Both the position numbers and the translations under genes were made by a program. A DNA stretch of 64,000 nucleotides from Puniceicoccales bacterium (GTDB taxonomy: Bacteria; Verrucomicrobiota; Verrucomicrobiia; Opitutales; UBA953): positions 1-64,000 of the forward strand of contig JAISZI010000046.1 of the NCBI GenBank assembly GCA_031269335.1, written 5' to 3'. Position 1 is the first letter of the stretch, and each line of letters begins with the position of its first letter. Under the pieces are notes generated by a model. The model was not told the origin of the DNA and did not search any database. It was given only the letters and a program-made list of their open reading frames with translations. Of the stretch, positions 35,973 through 44,171 are shown in pieces.

Positions 35973-36695
35973 TCAGGAAAAAATTAGGGCAATTTCTTTT
36001 TGAGAGAGTTTTCGGCAATCGCCCGGGGGCATTTTACGCATGAGCAGGGCGCCGATTTGGAAGCGAAAAAGCGTTTTTACGAAAAACCCAAACACCTCGA
36101 GCAGGCGACGAATCTCGCGTTTTCGCCCTTGGTCAAGGTGGATTTCGAGGCGTTCGGGTTCACTTTTGTTCCAGAGGACGCGCTTAAATTTGAGAAAATC
36201 TTCCCCGTCCTTCACCCCTTTGAGAAGCCGCGGAAGGAGCACAGGGTCAAAGGGGCGGTTAAGCGTGACCTGGTAGCGTTTTACCACACCACCAGAGGGA
36301 TGCGTAACACGGTTGGCAAAATCGCCGTCATCCGTGATAAGAAGCATTCCTTCGCTATTTTTATCAAGACGACCCACGCAAAAAAGTTTTCGTTCGTTAA
36401 ATTCTGGCGGGACTAATGCAAAAACGGTTTGTCCGTGGTGCGGGTCGGCATTTGTGCATAAAAACCCGGAAGGTTTGTTGAGCAAAAGCACGATGCGTTT
36501 CCCCGATCCCGCACGGATGCGCTGCCCGTTGACAAGCACGACGTCTTTCCCTGCCAAAATCGTTTGACCGAGCGAAGCTACCTGCCCGTTGACCGACACA
36601 ACGCCCTCAAGTATCAACGCCTCGGCGGCGCGGCGTGAACACACGCCGGCTTGGGAAAGAAATTTTTGCAGGCGCAACGGCTCGCTTTCTGGCAT
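35973..36695 (-). CDS. Pseudouridine synthase, RsuA/RluB family
   Basis: Converts uridine to pseudouridine in rRNA. An S4 RNA-binding domain (LQKFLSQAGVCSRRAAEALI, VVSVNGQVA) is followed by the catalytic domain with the active-site Asp in VGRLDKNSEGMLLITDDG. The start is the ATG of MPESEPLRL; the longer open frame upstream reads backwards through tRNA-Phe and is not coding. 240 residues, normal. The precise target (RsuA versus RluB/E/F) cannot be assigned by eye. Confidence 0.92.
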   Translation of the reverse strand: MPESEPLRLQKFLSQAGVCSRRAAEALILEGVVSVNGQVASLGQTILAGKDVVLVNGQRIRAGSGKRIVLLLNKPSGFLCTNADPHHGQTVFALVPPEFNERKLFCVGRLDKNSEGMLLITDDGDFANRVTHPSGGVVKRYQVTLNRPFDPVLLPRLLKGVKDGEDFLKFKRVLWNKSEPERLEIHLDQGRKREIRRLLEVFGFFVKTLFRFQIGALLMRKMPPGDCRKLSQKEIALIFS

Positions 36696-36851
36696 AGGCG
36701 GGGGAAGTTGTTCAAATTTGCCCGCACTGAAAAGCGGAAAAGTGCCCGCTCCCGCAGCGGCTCCGCTGTGCGCCAATGAAAAACGCTTACCTCCCAAAAA
36801 AAGGCATTGACTTGGGCGGCACGAACGGGCTTCCTGCCGCTTTCTTTTTTT

Positions 36852-36927
<76 letters not shown>

Positions 36928-36952
36928 TTCTTCAAAAAGTTTTTCCGCCTCA

Positions 36953-38944
36953 ATGCCCGTTTGCGAACTCAACGAAGACCAGATCAAAACATGGACTCGC
37001 ACCGAAAAAGATAAGTGGTGGCTTGAAAATGTTTTCCGAGGTAATTTGCCCCAGCTCACATGGCGTTCTGCATTAACAGGTTTCCTACTCGGCGGAGTGC
37101 TCTCCGCCACCAACCTCTACATCGGTGCCAAAAGCGGCGTCACCCTCGGTGTCGGGCTTACTTCCGTGATCCTCGCGTTCGCCTTGTTCAAAATGCTCGT
37201 GAAGGCAGGCATCACCAGCGAGTTTTCAATTCTCGAAAACAATGCCATGCAGTCCATCGCCACCGCAGCGGGCTACATGACATCGCCTCTCATCTCCAGC
37301 CTCGCCGCACTTATGCTTATGACGGATCGCATTATTCCTTGGTGGCAAATGATTTTGTGGAACTGCGTCATCTCCATCCTCGGCGTTCTCGTCGCCTTCC
37401 CCATGAAACGCCGCTTCATCAATGACGACCAAATGCCCTTCCCCGAAGGGCGCGCCTGCGGCGTCGTGCTCGACACCCTCTACACAAGCAACGCCGGAAG
37501 CGGCATCTTCAAAGCGAAAGTGCTCGCCACCGCCGCCGCCATCTCCGCCGTCTGGCAATTTCTCATCAGCGAAGGCTGGATGCGCCTCGTGCAGTTCAAG
37601 CTGCTCGCCCTTGATAAAGGCAGCCTCGCCCTAAAAGCACCTTGGTATATCAGAGAACGCCTCGACGAGTATTACTATCTCCTCGCCGAAAAATATAACC
37701 TCTGGACGCCCCGCATCCTCGGCACCGATGCCCGCGACATGGGGCTGCGCGTCAGCGTCGATGCCGCCATGATCGGCGTCGGCGGTCTCATGGGTCTGCG
37801 CACGTCGAGCGGCGTGCTCATTGGCGCATTGCTCAATTTCGCGCTGCTCGGTCCGTTGATGATCCACCTCGGCGAAGTCATCCCTGGTTCGGGAGGCAAA
37901 ATTTCACGCGGAGAATTTGTGAACCAATGGGGACTTTGGTGGGCGGTTACCGCAATGGTGATCGGCTCCGTGTTCAGCCTGTTCGCCAAGCCAAAAATGT
38001 TCACCAGTGCGTTTTCCACGATATTCCGCCGTCGAGCGAGTTCCGGAAAACCCGACTTAAAAAAAGAGCCGGACGTGCTCGCCCGCATCGAACTCCCCTT
38101 GTGGGTGTCCTATGTCGGCATTCCCATTTTCGGCTTCCTCGGCGCATGGATGGCGCACGAGTTCTTCGGGGCAAACTGGTGGCTGGTCGCCGCATCTGTT
38201 CCCCTCACCTTCATTCTCAGCATCATCGCCGCCAACGCAATGGCACTCACCGCTTGGACCCCCATCGGAGCACTCAGCAAAATCACCCAATTCACAATGG
38301 GCGCCATTGACCACACCAACGCCGCCACCAATCTCAGCACCGCCGGCATGACAGGCGAAGTCGCCGGTAACGCCGCCAACCTCCTCTCCGACATCAAACC
38401 CGGCTACATGCTCGGAGCCAAACCCCGCCAACAAGCCATCGGGCACATCATCGGCATTCTCTCCGGCGCCATTGCCTCAACCCCCATTTTCTACATCCTC
38501 TTTCTCCCCAAAGGAAACGACGGCACCCGTAGCCTCAGCACCCTTGTCAGCGAACAATTCCCCATGCCCGGCGCAAAGCAATGGGAGGGAGTCGCAAGAC
38601 TCATCGAAAAAGGTCTTTCCGCCCTCCCGCCCTCTGTTCTCATCTCCATGCTCGTCGCCGCCGTCATCGCCCTCGTCTTTGAAGTGCTGCGCATCACCAC
38701 CCGCGGACGTTTCCCCCTCTCCGGCATCACCGTCGGTCTCGGCGCCGTCCTCCCTCCCGACGCCGCCCTGTGCATGTTCGTCGGCGCACTCGCATTCCAT
38801 TTCGCCGGAAACCGCAGCCAGACACCCGGCACCCGCCGCCACCTCATCTGGGTAGAATGCCTCGAACCCATTTGCGCCGGTCTCATCACCGGTGCCGCCC
38901 TCATCGGTATCGGCAACGCCATCTGCAACGTGCTCCTCGGGTAA
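36953..38944 (+). CDS. OPT family oligopeptide/metal-chelate transporter
   Basis: Polytopic inner-membrane permease of about 663 residues, with around 14-16 hydrophobic segments. The conserved N-terminal block is ATNLYIGAKSGVTLGVGLTS; others are NNAMQSIATAAGYMTSP, FPEGRACG and the C-terminal VGLGAVLPPD. The start is the ATG of MPVCELNE, just after tRNA-Phe; the longer open frame reads from within the tRNA. Bacterial OPT proteins import small peptides or metal-peptide chelates; no binding partner is needed. Downstream begins a 540-bp repeat block. Confidence 0.92.
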   Translation: MPVCELNEDQIKTWTRTEKDKWWLENVFRGNLPQLTWRSALTGFLLGGVLSATNLYIGAKSGVTLGVGLTSVILAFALFKMLVKAGITSEFSILENNAMQSIATAAGYMTSPLISSLAALMLMTDRIIPWWQMILWNCVISILGVLVAFPMKRRFINDDQMPFPEGRACGVVLDTLYTSNAGSGIFKAKVLATAAAISAVWQFLISEGWMRLVQFKLLALDKGSLALKAPWYIRERLDEYYYLLAEKYNLWTPRILGTDARDMGLRVSVDAAMIGVGGLMGLRTSSGVLIGALLNFALLGPLMIHLGEVIPGSGGKISRGEFVNQWGLWWAVTAMVIGSVFSLFAKPKMFTSAFSTIFRRRASSGKPDLKKEPDVLARIELPLWVSYVGIPIFGFLGAWMAHEFFGANWWLVAASVPLTFILSIIAANAMALTAWTPIGALSKITQFTMGAIDHTNAATNLSTAGMTGEVAGNAANLLSDIKPGYMLGAKPRQQAIGHIIGILSGAIASTPIFYILFLPKGNDGTRSLSTLVSEQFPMPGAKQWEGVARLIEKGLSALPPSVLISMLVAAVIALVFEVLRITTRGRFPLSGITVGLGAVLPPDAALCMFVGALAFHFAGNRSQTPGTRRHLIWVECLEPICAGLITGAALIGIGNAICNVLLG

Positions 38945-39078
38945 AACGCAATAAAAAGTGGACGGTGCCCAAAGGGAATGGACCGTAAGTAAGCACAGCA
39001 GAGGCGCAGCAGGCGAGCAGCCACCGGAGGGGCAGCGAAGGCACGGCGGGCAAGCACCGGAGGCGTGCGTATCACTAC

Positions 39079-39171
39079 TCCCCCGAAGGGAGATAACGTG
39101 AATAACCGGCAGTGAAGCGCAGCGGAACTGCCGGACATTACTCCCCCCACCCTCCGCGCCCCAAAGGGGCA
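39079..39171 (-). repeat. Dispersed palindromic repeat, copy B
   Basis: Same parts as copy A in reverse order: CCCCC-gaa-GGG, the link ATAACGTGAATAA, CCGGCAGT ... ACTGCCGG (39106-39134), then GCGCCCC-aaa-GGGGC. The orientation is opposite to copy A. Confidence 0.75.
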
Positions 39172-39352
39172 GCACCAATATAGCCCAGGGCAACGCCCTG
39201 GGTATTGAATATCATTAACACCATAAGCCCCCAAGGGGCGGCCCCAATTACGGCATAGGGAGGTGCACCCCGCCCCTTTGGGGCTCTTTTTTATTGGTTC
39301 CCAGATACCCAGGGCGTTGCCCTGGGCTATGTTAGAGCCGCCCCTTTGGGGC
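39158..39352. repeat. Long inverted repeat with internal palindromes
   Basis: The left arm (about 39158-39207: GCCCC-aaa-GGGGC, then ATAGCCCAGGGC-aac-GCCCTGGGTAT) returns reversed as the right arm (about 39304-39352: ATACCCAGGGC-gtt-GCCCTGGGCTAT, then GCCCC-ttt-GGGGC in reverse). Each arm is about 48 bp and itself palindromic. The roughly 97 bp between them contain more CCCCTTTGGGG-type palindromes and a six-T run (39287-39292). Confidence 0.7.
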
Positions 39353-39398
39353 TTTAATTTTGTAGCCGGTCCCGCGCTCGTTGCACTCGCGCTCCACC

Positions 39399-39430
39399 AG
39401 CGGTTATTCACGTTATCCCCCTTCGGGGGA
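39399..39430 (+). repeat. Dispersed palindromic repeat, partial copy C
   Basis: Contains only the link CGGTTATTCACGTTAT and CCCCC-ttc-GGGGG in the orientation of copy A. In front of it, in place of the usual CCGGCAGT palindrome, there is a different stretch (GCGCTCGTTGCACTCGCGCTCC). It lies about 55 bp beyond the stop codon of the second PEP-CTERM gene. Confidence 0.65.
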
Positions 39431-39485
39431 AGAGGGGCAGAGACATAGGAGATAGGCTTGATCTTCGTGTGAGACCGGAGGCTAC

Positions 39486-41546
39486 TCACCCCTTGCGTCG
39501 GCGGCGGCGGCGGAGGAAGACCAAGCCGGCGAGCAGGCTGCTGCCCCAGAGGGCGTAAGTGGAGGGTTCGGGGGTGCTGCCAGCGGCGAGGACAATTGTG
39601 TAGCCGGGCATGTCCGGGCTGGTGCTCGTGCTGATGAGCTGCTCGGCGTTTGCGGCGATTATGCTGCTTTCGCTGTCAGGCAGCCACCCGGCTTTTAATT
39701 GGACACCCGCCAGCGCGGTCACAGCTTCCGTGGGTGTCAGCGGCAAATCCTCGCCTTCAGGACCGGCACCTGCATGAATTTCCTGTATTATCAGCATATT
39801 GCCTCGGTGCAGCCAAACCGTTGTTGGAGCAACCAATGCAACACTCACCGCCCCCTCCAATTGCAGCACGTTTCCGTGGGAAGATTCCGAGCCGATGTAA
39901 ATTTCGTCCGCCTTTATTTGCCCGCTCGTACCGCCTTTCGAGGCGTTTGCGCTGACAATGAGGGTGTTGTTGTTCGCTCCGTTAGCCGAGCCGATGTAAA
40001 TTTTGTTTGTTCTTAAAATTCCTTCTACAACGAGCGTGTTGCTACGTGCGCTGGCACTTTTGCCGATATAGACCGCTTTCCCCGTTGCCGTCACAGTAGC
40101 GATGTCAGAATGCCACGCATAACCAACATTTTTGAATTTGCTGAGGATGACCGTGTTGTCGCTGGTGGTGTCGCCGATTATCCAGTCCGTTTTTGAAACA
40201 AAACTCAGCCCCTCCGTTAAGCGGGTGACATTTCCCACGTTCACTGTCGTGAAAGTGCTCACTTGCCCCACGTAGGCTCTGCCTCCGCCATAGACAACAG
40301 TGCCGTCAACAGTGCGGCTCGCAGCGTAGTTCGCGCCCACAATAAAGTTATCGCCGTCCACGCTCACGGAACGACCAAACGAATCACCCGACACCCCATC
40401 CGAAGCGGAGAGTTTGAGTATTTCTGTCGGGGTCCCTGAATCTACCCCTGTGTAGAAGTAAGCCGCTCCTTTGTAAGAATCTTTTGCGAATGCTCCGATA
40501 ATGGCTGTGGTGCCGGATATGCCCACGGAATTACCGAAGTAACCCACCTCTGCTGGATTATCCGAAGCGGTGAGTTTGGTTTGTGTTGGGTTGTCAGAAC
40601 CAACCCCCGTGTAAATGTAAGCCGCTCCTGCGTTAGAATCTTTTGCGCGTGCCCCGACAATGGCTGTGGTGCCGGATATGCCCACGGAACAACCGAAGCC
40701 ATCACCCACTGCCCCATCCGAAGCGGTGAGTTTGTGTTTTTCTATCGGATTATCTGATCCTACCCCCGTGTAGATATAAGCCGCTCCTTGAATATTAGGA
40801 GATCCTTGATTTCCGTATGCCCCGACAATGGCTGTGGTGCCGGATATGCCCACGGAATAACCGAATTGAGCACCACTTACCGCATCCGTAGCGATGAGTT
40901 TTGTTTTTTGTGTCGGGGTGACAGAATCAACCCCTGTGTAAACATAAACCGCTCCTTTGTTAGAATCTTTTCTGTATGCTCCGACAATGGCTGTGGTGCC
41001 GGATATGCCCACGGACCACCCGAAGTTATCCTCATGTGCCGCATCCGAAGCAGTGAGTTTGGTTTCTATCGGGTCATTTGACCCTACGCCCGTGTAGATA
41101 TAAGCCGCTCCTGTGTCCTTAGGCAAGATCGATGGGTTCACCTCCTTTCCGTATGCCCCAACAATGGCTATGGTGCCGGATATGCCTGCGGAATTGAAAT
41201 AACCGAACTGATCGTACTCTGCTCTATCCGAAGCTGTGAGTTTGAGTATTTCTGTCGGGGTGCCTGAATCTACTCCAGTGTAAATGTAAGCCGCTCCTCT
41301 TTGAGAATCTTTTACGTATGCCCCGACAATGGCTGTGGTGCCGGATATGCCCACGGAAGAACCGAAGAGATCATTCGTTACTGGATCAGGATCAGAGGCG
41401 ATGAGGATGGCACCCTGTGCGGTGGGCAAGCAGACAAGACTTGCGGCGGCGAGGACGAGGAAACGCTTGTCGAAAATGCGGAGCTTGGCGGAGCAAGTGG
41501 CACGGGCGAAGGCGGGCGAGAGTGAATTTGGCGAGTGTGTTTTCAT
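39486..41546 (-). CDS. PEP-CTERM protein with FG-GAP-like repeats, second paralog
   Basis: 686 residues, with the same plan as the protein at 25.4 kb: signal peptide ending near AQG, seven propeller-type units of about 53 residues (FGxSVGISGTTAIVGAY ... GAAYIYTGV ... KLTASD), a stretch of YIG...NNTLIV repeats, and a PEP-CTERM tail (PEPSTYALWGSSLLAGLVFL then RRRRRRKG). The units differ in spacer text and some have insertions (for example NPSILPKDTG in unit 2). The N-terminal 20 residues are nearly identical to the paralog. Flanked on both sides by dispersed repeats, unlike the first copy, so it may be the transposed or duplicated one. Confidence 0.85.
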   Translation of the reverse strand: MKTHSPNSLSPAFARATCSAKLRIFDKRFLVLAAASLVCLPTAQGAILIASDPDPVTNDLFGSSVGISGTTAIVGAYVKDSQRGAAYIYTGVDSGTPTEILKLTASDRAEYDQFGYFNSAGISGTIAIVGAYGKEVNPSILPKDTGAAYIYTGVGSNDPIETKLTASDAAHEDNFGWSVGISGTTAIVGAYRKDSNKGAVYVYTGVDSVTPTQKTKLIATDAVSGAQFGYSVGISGTTAIVGAYGNQGSPNIQGAAYIYTGVGSDNPIEKHKLTASDGAVGDGFGCSVGISGTTAIVGARAKDSNAGAAYIYTGVGSDNPTQTKLTASDNPAEVGYFGNSVGISGTTAIIGAFAKDSYKGAAYFYTGVDSGTPTEILKLSASDGVSGDSFGRSVSVDGDNFIVGANYAASRTVDGTVVYGGGRAYVGQVSTFTTVNVGNVTRLTEGLSFVSKTDWIIGDTTSDNTVILSKFKNVGYAWHSDIATVTATGKAVYIGKSASARSNTLVVEGILRTNKIYIGSANGANNNTLIVSANASKGGTSGQIKADEIYIGSESSHGNVLQLEGAVSVALVAPTTVWLHRGNMLIIQEIHAGAGPEGEDLPLTPTEAVTALAGVQLKAGWLPDSESSIIAANAEQLISTSTSPDMPGYTIVLAAGSTPEPSTYALWGSSLLAGLVFLRRRRRRKG

Positions 41547-41577
41547 AGGTTAGAGAAAGTGGGCAGGCAAAAGTAAC

Positions 41578-41598
41578 CCGCAGGGTGTTGTCCTGCGG
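41578..41598 (-). promoter_or_regulatory. Hairpin in the leader of the second PEP-CTERM gene
   Basis: CCGCAGG (41578-41584) pairs with CCTGCGG (41592-41598), about 30 bp before the ATG. A second hairpin GTTGCC-ttttc-GGCAAC stands at 41609-41625. Compare 25375-25390 before the paralog. Confidence 0.4.
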
Positions 41599-41629
41599 TT
41601 AGAAAGAAGTTGCCTTTTCGGCAACAGAA

Positions 41630-41913
41630 ATGAACTGCGGATTATTGCGTAACTACTTGATATTACGCAAGTTGGGGGGGGGGGGGGTAACGAACTACAG
41701 ACAAAAGACATCGACGAAGCAGTCCTCGCCGCCAGTTTGGCGGGAAAAGCATACATGGCATTGACCTTTGATGTCTTCATGGGATTGATTCGTGAAAAGG
41801 AGAATCGATTTACGAAAGCGAGAAATGCGCGGACGGTGAAAATTGTCAAGGGGGGAATTGAATTTTTTTTGAAAAAATGCGGCGGCGCGGCAGATGTGCA
41901 ACGGAAGGCGTAG
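41630..41913 (+). pseudogene. Small open reading remnant split by a run of 14 G
   Basis: From 41689 to the TAG at 41911 an open frame reads like real protein (DIDEAVLAASLAGKAYMAL, then FDVFMGLIREKENRF and KIVKGGIEFFLKKCGG). An ATG at 41630 opens a frame into the G14 tract (41674-41687), but with 14 G it is out of register with the downstream frame; 15 or 12 G would join them into about 94 codons. An 8-bp hairpin TTGCGTAA / TTACGCAA (41645-41652, 41663-41670) lies just before the tract. It may be a decayed gene, a phase-variable gene or, less likely, a sequencing error. I recognise no family. Confidence 0.4.
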
Positions 41914-41928
41914 CGGGAACCTTGCGCT

Positions 41929-42079
41929 CCCCCGAAGGGGGACAACGTGAATAACCGGCAGTGGAGCGTAGCGGAACTGCCGGACAGCGACTCCTCCCTG
42001 CCTGCGCCCCGACGGGGCGCGACCACAAGGAGCATTGGCGAAGTCAGAAGTCGTTGTAGTCGCGCCCCTTCAGGGCGCG
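41929..42079 (-). repeat. Dispersed palindromic repeat, copy D (extended)
   Basis: CCCCC-gaa-GGGGG (41929-41941), link ACGTGAATAA, CCGGCAGT ... ACTGCCGG (41955-41983), GCGCCCC-gac-GGGGCGC (42004-42020), then another GCGCCC-cttca-GGGCGC (42062-42079). Same orientation as copy B, opposite to A. It lies beyond the nuoH stop codon. Confidence 0.75.
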
Positions 42080-42138
42080 TTTTCCCGCGCCACTCTGGCG
42101 AACGGGTCCCTGCACAGTGCCGTGGATTCGCGTCAGCG

Positions 42139-43227
42139 TTACCCGAAGATGCTGTAGAAGCCGAGGTAGAGGGCGAGGTTAGCGAGGGCGAGGGGGAGAA
42201 AGCGTTGCCAGCCGAGTCGCATCACTTGGTCGTAGCGGAAACGCGGGAGTGTCCAGCGCACCCACACGAAGAAAAAGACCATGAGGAAGAGTTTGGCCAA
42301 AAAGACTATTACGCCGATGGCAGAGGCGGTGATCCCGTCTCCGAGAATAGAATTTGGGAGGAGTGGCAGGTTCCAACCTCCGAGAAAAAACAGGATAAAG
42401 AGGGCACTTCCGATTATCATGTGAGCATATTCTCCGACAAAAAAGAGACCGAATTTGAAGCTCCCGTATTCCGTGTGAAATCCGCCCACGAGGTCGGTCT
42501 CGGATTCTGGCATGTCAAAGGGCTGGCGGTTTGCCTCGGCGAATACGGCGATGAGAAACAACAGCGCCCCAATAGGTTGCGTAAAAACATTCCAGAAAGA
42601 ACCTTGCTCTTCGACAATCGTGAAGAGGTTGAGGGGACTTTCTACGCCCGGGCGGGCGGTGGCGAGGATGACGGGAACGATAGCCAGACCGAGCGTCAAT
42701 TCGTAGGAAATGAGTTGTGCTGCTCCGCGAATCGCTCCGAGGAAGGGATACTTGGAATTAGCCGCCCATCCGGCGAGGATTATGCCGTGAACGCCGAGAG
42801 AGGAGACGGCAAACATGAACAGAAAACCGGTATCAACATTGCATAACACCAACGGCACCGTCGCCCCTTCGGCGGTGGTATATTGACCGAAGGGGAGCAT
42901 GACGAGGGCGACGAGCGGCGGTGCCAAAGCGACGCAAGGGGCGACAAAATACCAGAACTTGCGGACGTGGGCTGGGACAGGGTCTTCTTTGAGGAGAAAT
43001 TTCGCGCCGTCGGCGGGCAATTGGATGATGCCGAGGCGTTGGACGAGGGAGCCGAAGATGGGGATCGCGGCGAGGAAGGGAAGTGTCGTGAGGTTGGGAC
43101 CGTGGCGCCCTTGAATCCATGCGGCGACTTTGCGTTCGAGCACCACCGAGTAGCCCGCGAAGGTCATGACGACGACGACGAGCGCGAGGGCGTAGATGAA
43201 ACGGAGAGCGATTTCAGGACTGTCCAC
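42139..43227 (-). CDS. nuoH: NADH-quinone oxidoreductase subunit H
   Basis: Membrane subunit of complex I that forms the quinone-site corner of the membrane arm. Eight or so hydrophobic helices are visible. Signatures: VLERKVAAWIQGRHGPN near the N-terminus, LQLPADGAKFLLKED-like block (QLPADGAKFLLKED), GWAANSKYPFLGAIRGAAQLISYEL, and AEANRQPFDMPESETDLVGGFHTEY. 362 residues, full length, with a 'PRFRYDQ' quinone-side loop intact. No other nuo gene is within 20 kb on either side, so it is not part of a normal nuo operon here. It is the last gene of a minus-strand run from rpmJ. Confidence 0.95.
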   Translation of the reverse strand: MDSPEIALRFIYALALVVVVMTFAGYSVVLERKVAAWIQGRHGPNLTTLPFLAAIPIFGSLVQRLGIIQLPADGAKFLLKEDPVPAHVRKFWYFVAPCVALAPPLVALVMLPFGQYTTAEGATVPLVLCNVDTGFLFMFAVSSLGVHGIILAGWAANSKYPFLGAIRGAAQLISYELTLGLAIVPVILATARPGVESPLNLFTIVEEQGSFWNVFTQPIGALLFLIAVFAEANRQPFDMPESETDLVGGFHTEYGSFKFGLFFVGEYAHMIIGSALFILFFLGGWNLPLLPNSILGDGITASAIGVIVFLAKLFLMVFFFVWVRWTLPRFRYDQVMRLGWQRFLPLALANLALYLGFYSIFG

Positions 43228-43286
43228 GGGAAAAAAGATGCGTAACCCCGCCGGTATTATGTGCTTAAGCGGGCGGCGGAATCATA

Positions 43287-44054
43287 TTAGACGCCACGGT
43301 AGTCGGGAACGCCGAGGCCATCGCCGATGCGGCGCGGGGTATCGCGCAGGCGGCGGTTTTCTTTTTCGAGGTCTTCGTTTTGTTTTTTCAACGCAGCGGT
43401 TTCTTCCTCCAACGCCTTCACCTTGGCTTGCAATGCGGCGATTGTCTCATCGCGTTCTTTGAGCTGTTTTTGCAAACCGCCGATGCCGCTGGCGCGGATT
43501 TTTTCGAGTTCCGTTTGCAGTTCGGCAATGCGTGCCATGAGGGTGTTGACTCCGCTTTCTTCGCGCAGGACAGAGAGTTCGGTGACAGTCGTTTCGACAA
43601 GCGCGCGGGCATCGGTGAGCTTTTTCTCGAGTTCGGCGGCTTCGCTTTTGAGGGTTTTGATCTCGGCGTTGGCTGTGTTCAACTCGGTTTTAGTGGATTC
43701 GAGATTGCTTTTGAGGGGACCGGTCTCGCGTTTGGATTCGTCGAGTTGCCGCGTTAGTTCGTTAATTTTGCTGGTGCTGCTCGCGCTGATTTCGGCGGCG
43801 GCGGCCTTGGTGTCGGCGAGTTGGCTCGAAAGCTCTTTTTTCTCTCTTTCTTGTGTTTTAACGGTTTCGGTGAGTTCTCGTGATTTTTTCAGGGCGGCAC
43901 CTCTTTCCGCACTGACGTTTTGGAGGCGCACGTCCATTTCGCTACGAAATGCGGCAGTCTGCACGGAAAGATTCTCATATTCCCACCACAGCAGTGCCGA
44001 GGTGGCGATAAAGAGCACGGAAACGAAACCGGACAGGATAACGGATTTATTCAT
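43287..44054 (-). CDS. Membrane-anchored coiled-coil protein of unknown function
   Basis: 255 residues: an N-terminal transmembrane helix (about 5-25, VILSGFVSVLFIATSALLWW), then almost entirely heptad-type coiled coil rich in Glu, Lys, Leu and Ala to about residue 235, ending in a short basic tail (RRIGDGLGVPDYRGV). No enzymatic motif. The topology would place the coiled coil in the periplasm or the cytoplasm depending on orientation; the few N-terminal charges do not settle this. Lies between nspC and nuoH, same strand. Confidence 0.8.
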   Translation of the reverse strand: MNKSVILSGFVSVLFIATSALLWWEYENLSVQTAAFRSEMDVRLQNVSAERGAALKKSRELTETVKTQEREKKELSSQLADTKAAAAEISASSTSKINELTRQLDESKRETGPLKSNLESTKTELNTANAEIKTLKSEAAELEKKLTDARALVETTVTELSVLREESGVNTLMARIAELQTELEKIRASGIGGLQKQLKERDETIAALQAKVKALEEETAALKKQNEDLEKENRRLRDTPRRIGDGLGVPDYRGV

Positions 44055-44171
44055 GGTGTTGTTGGCGAAGAGTCAAAGTGGTAAGGCGCACAGACCGTGG
44101 GCGGGCAAGAGGAGACAGGGAAAGCGTAGATGCCGCAACGGTCAAGGGCGGTTTCTCGCCTTCTGTTCATA

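Larger units (their letters stand above)
38945..39485. repeat. Repeat-filled intergenic block between OPT and the second PEP-CTERM gene
   Basis: 540 bp with no believable gene. The first 110 bp (38960-39070) is a GC-rich purine stretch full of short AGCAGGCG- and CACCGGAGG-like words. It is followed by palindromic repeat copy B, a long inverted repeat, and partial copy C, each listed separately. Short open frames here (containing translated palindromes) are read-through of the repeats. Confidence 0.7.

Noticed and set aside
38953-39489. Open frames on both strands in the block after the OPT gene
   Set aside because: They are translations of palindromic repeats and have no protein-like composition or shared family.
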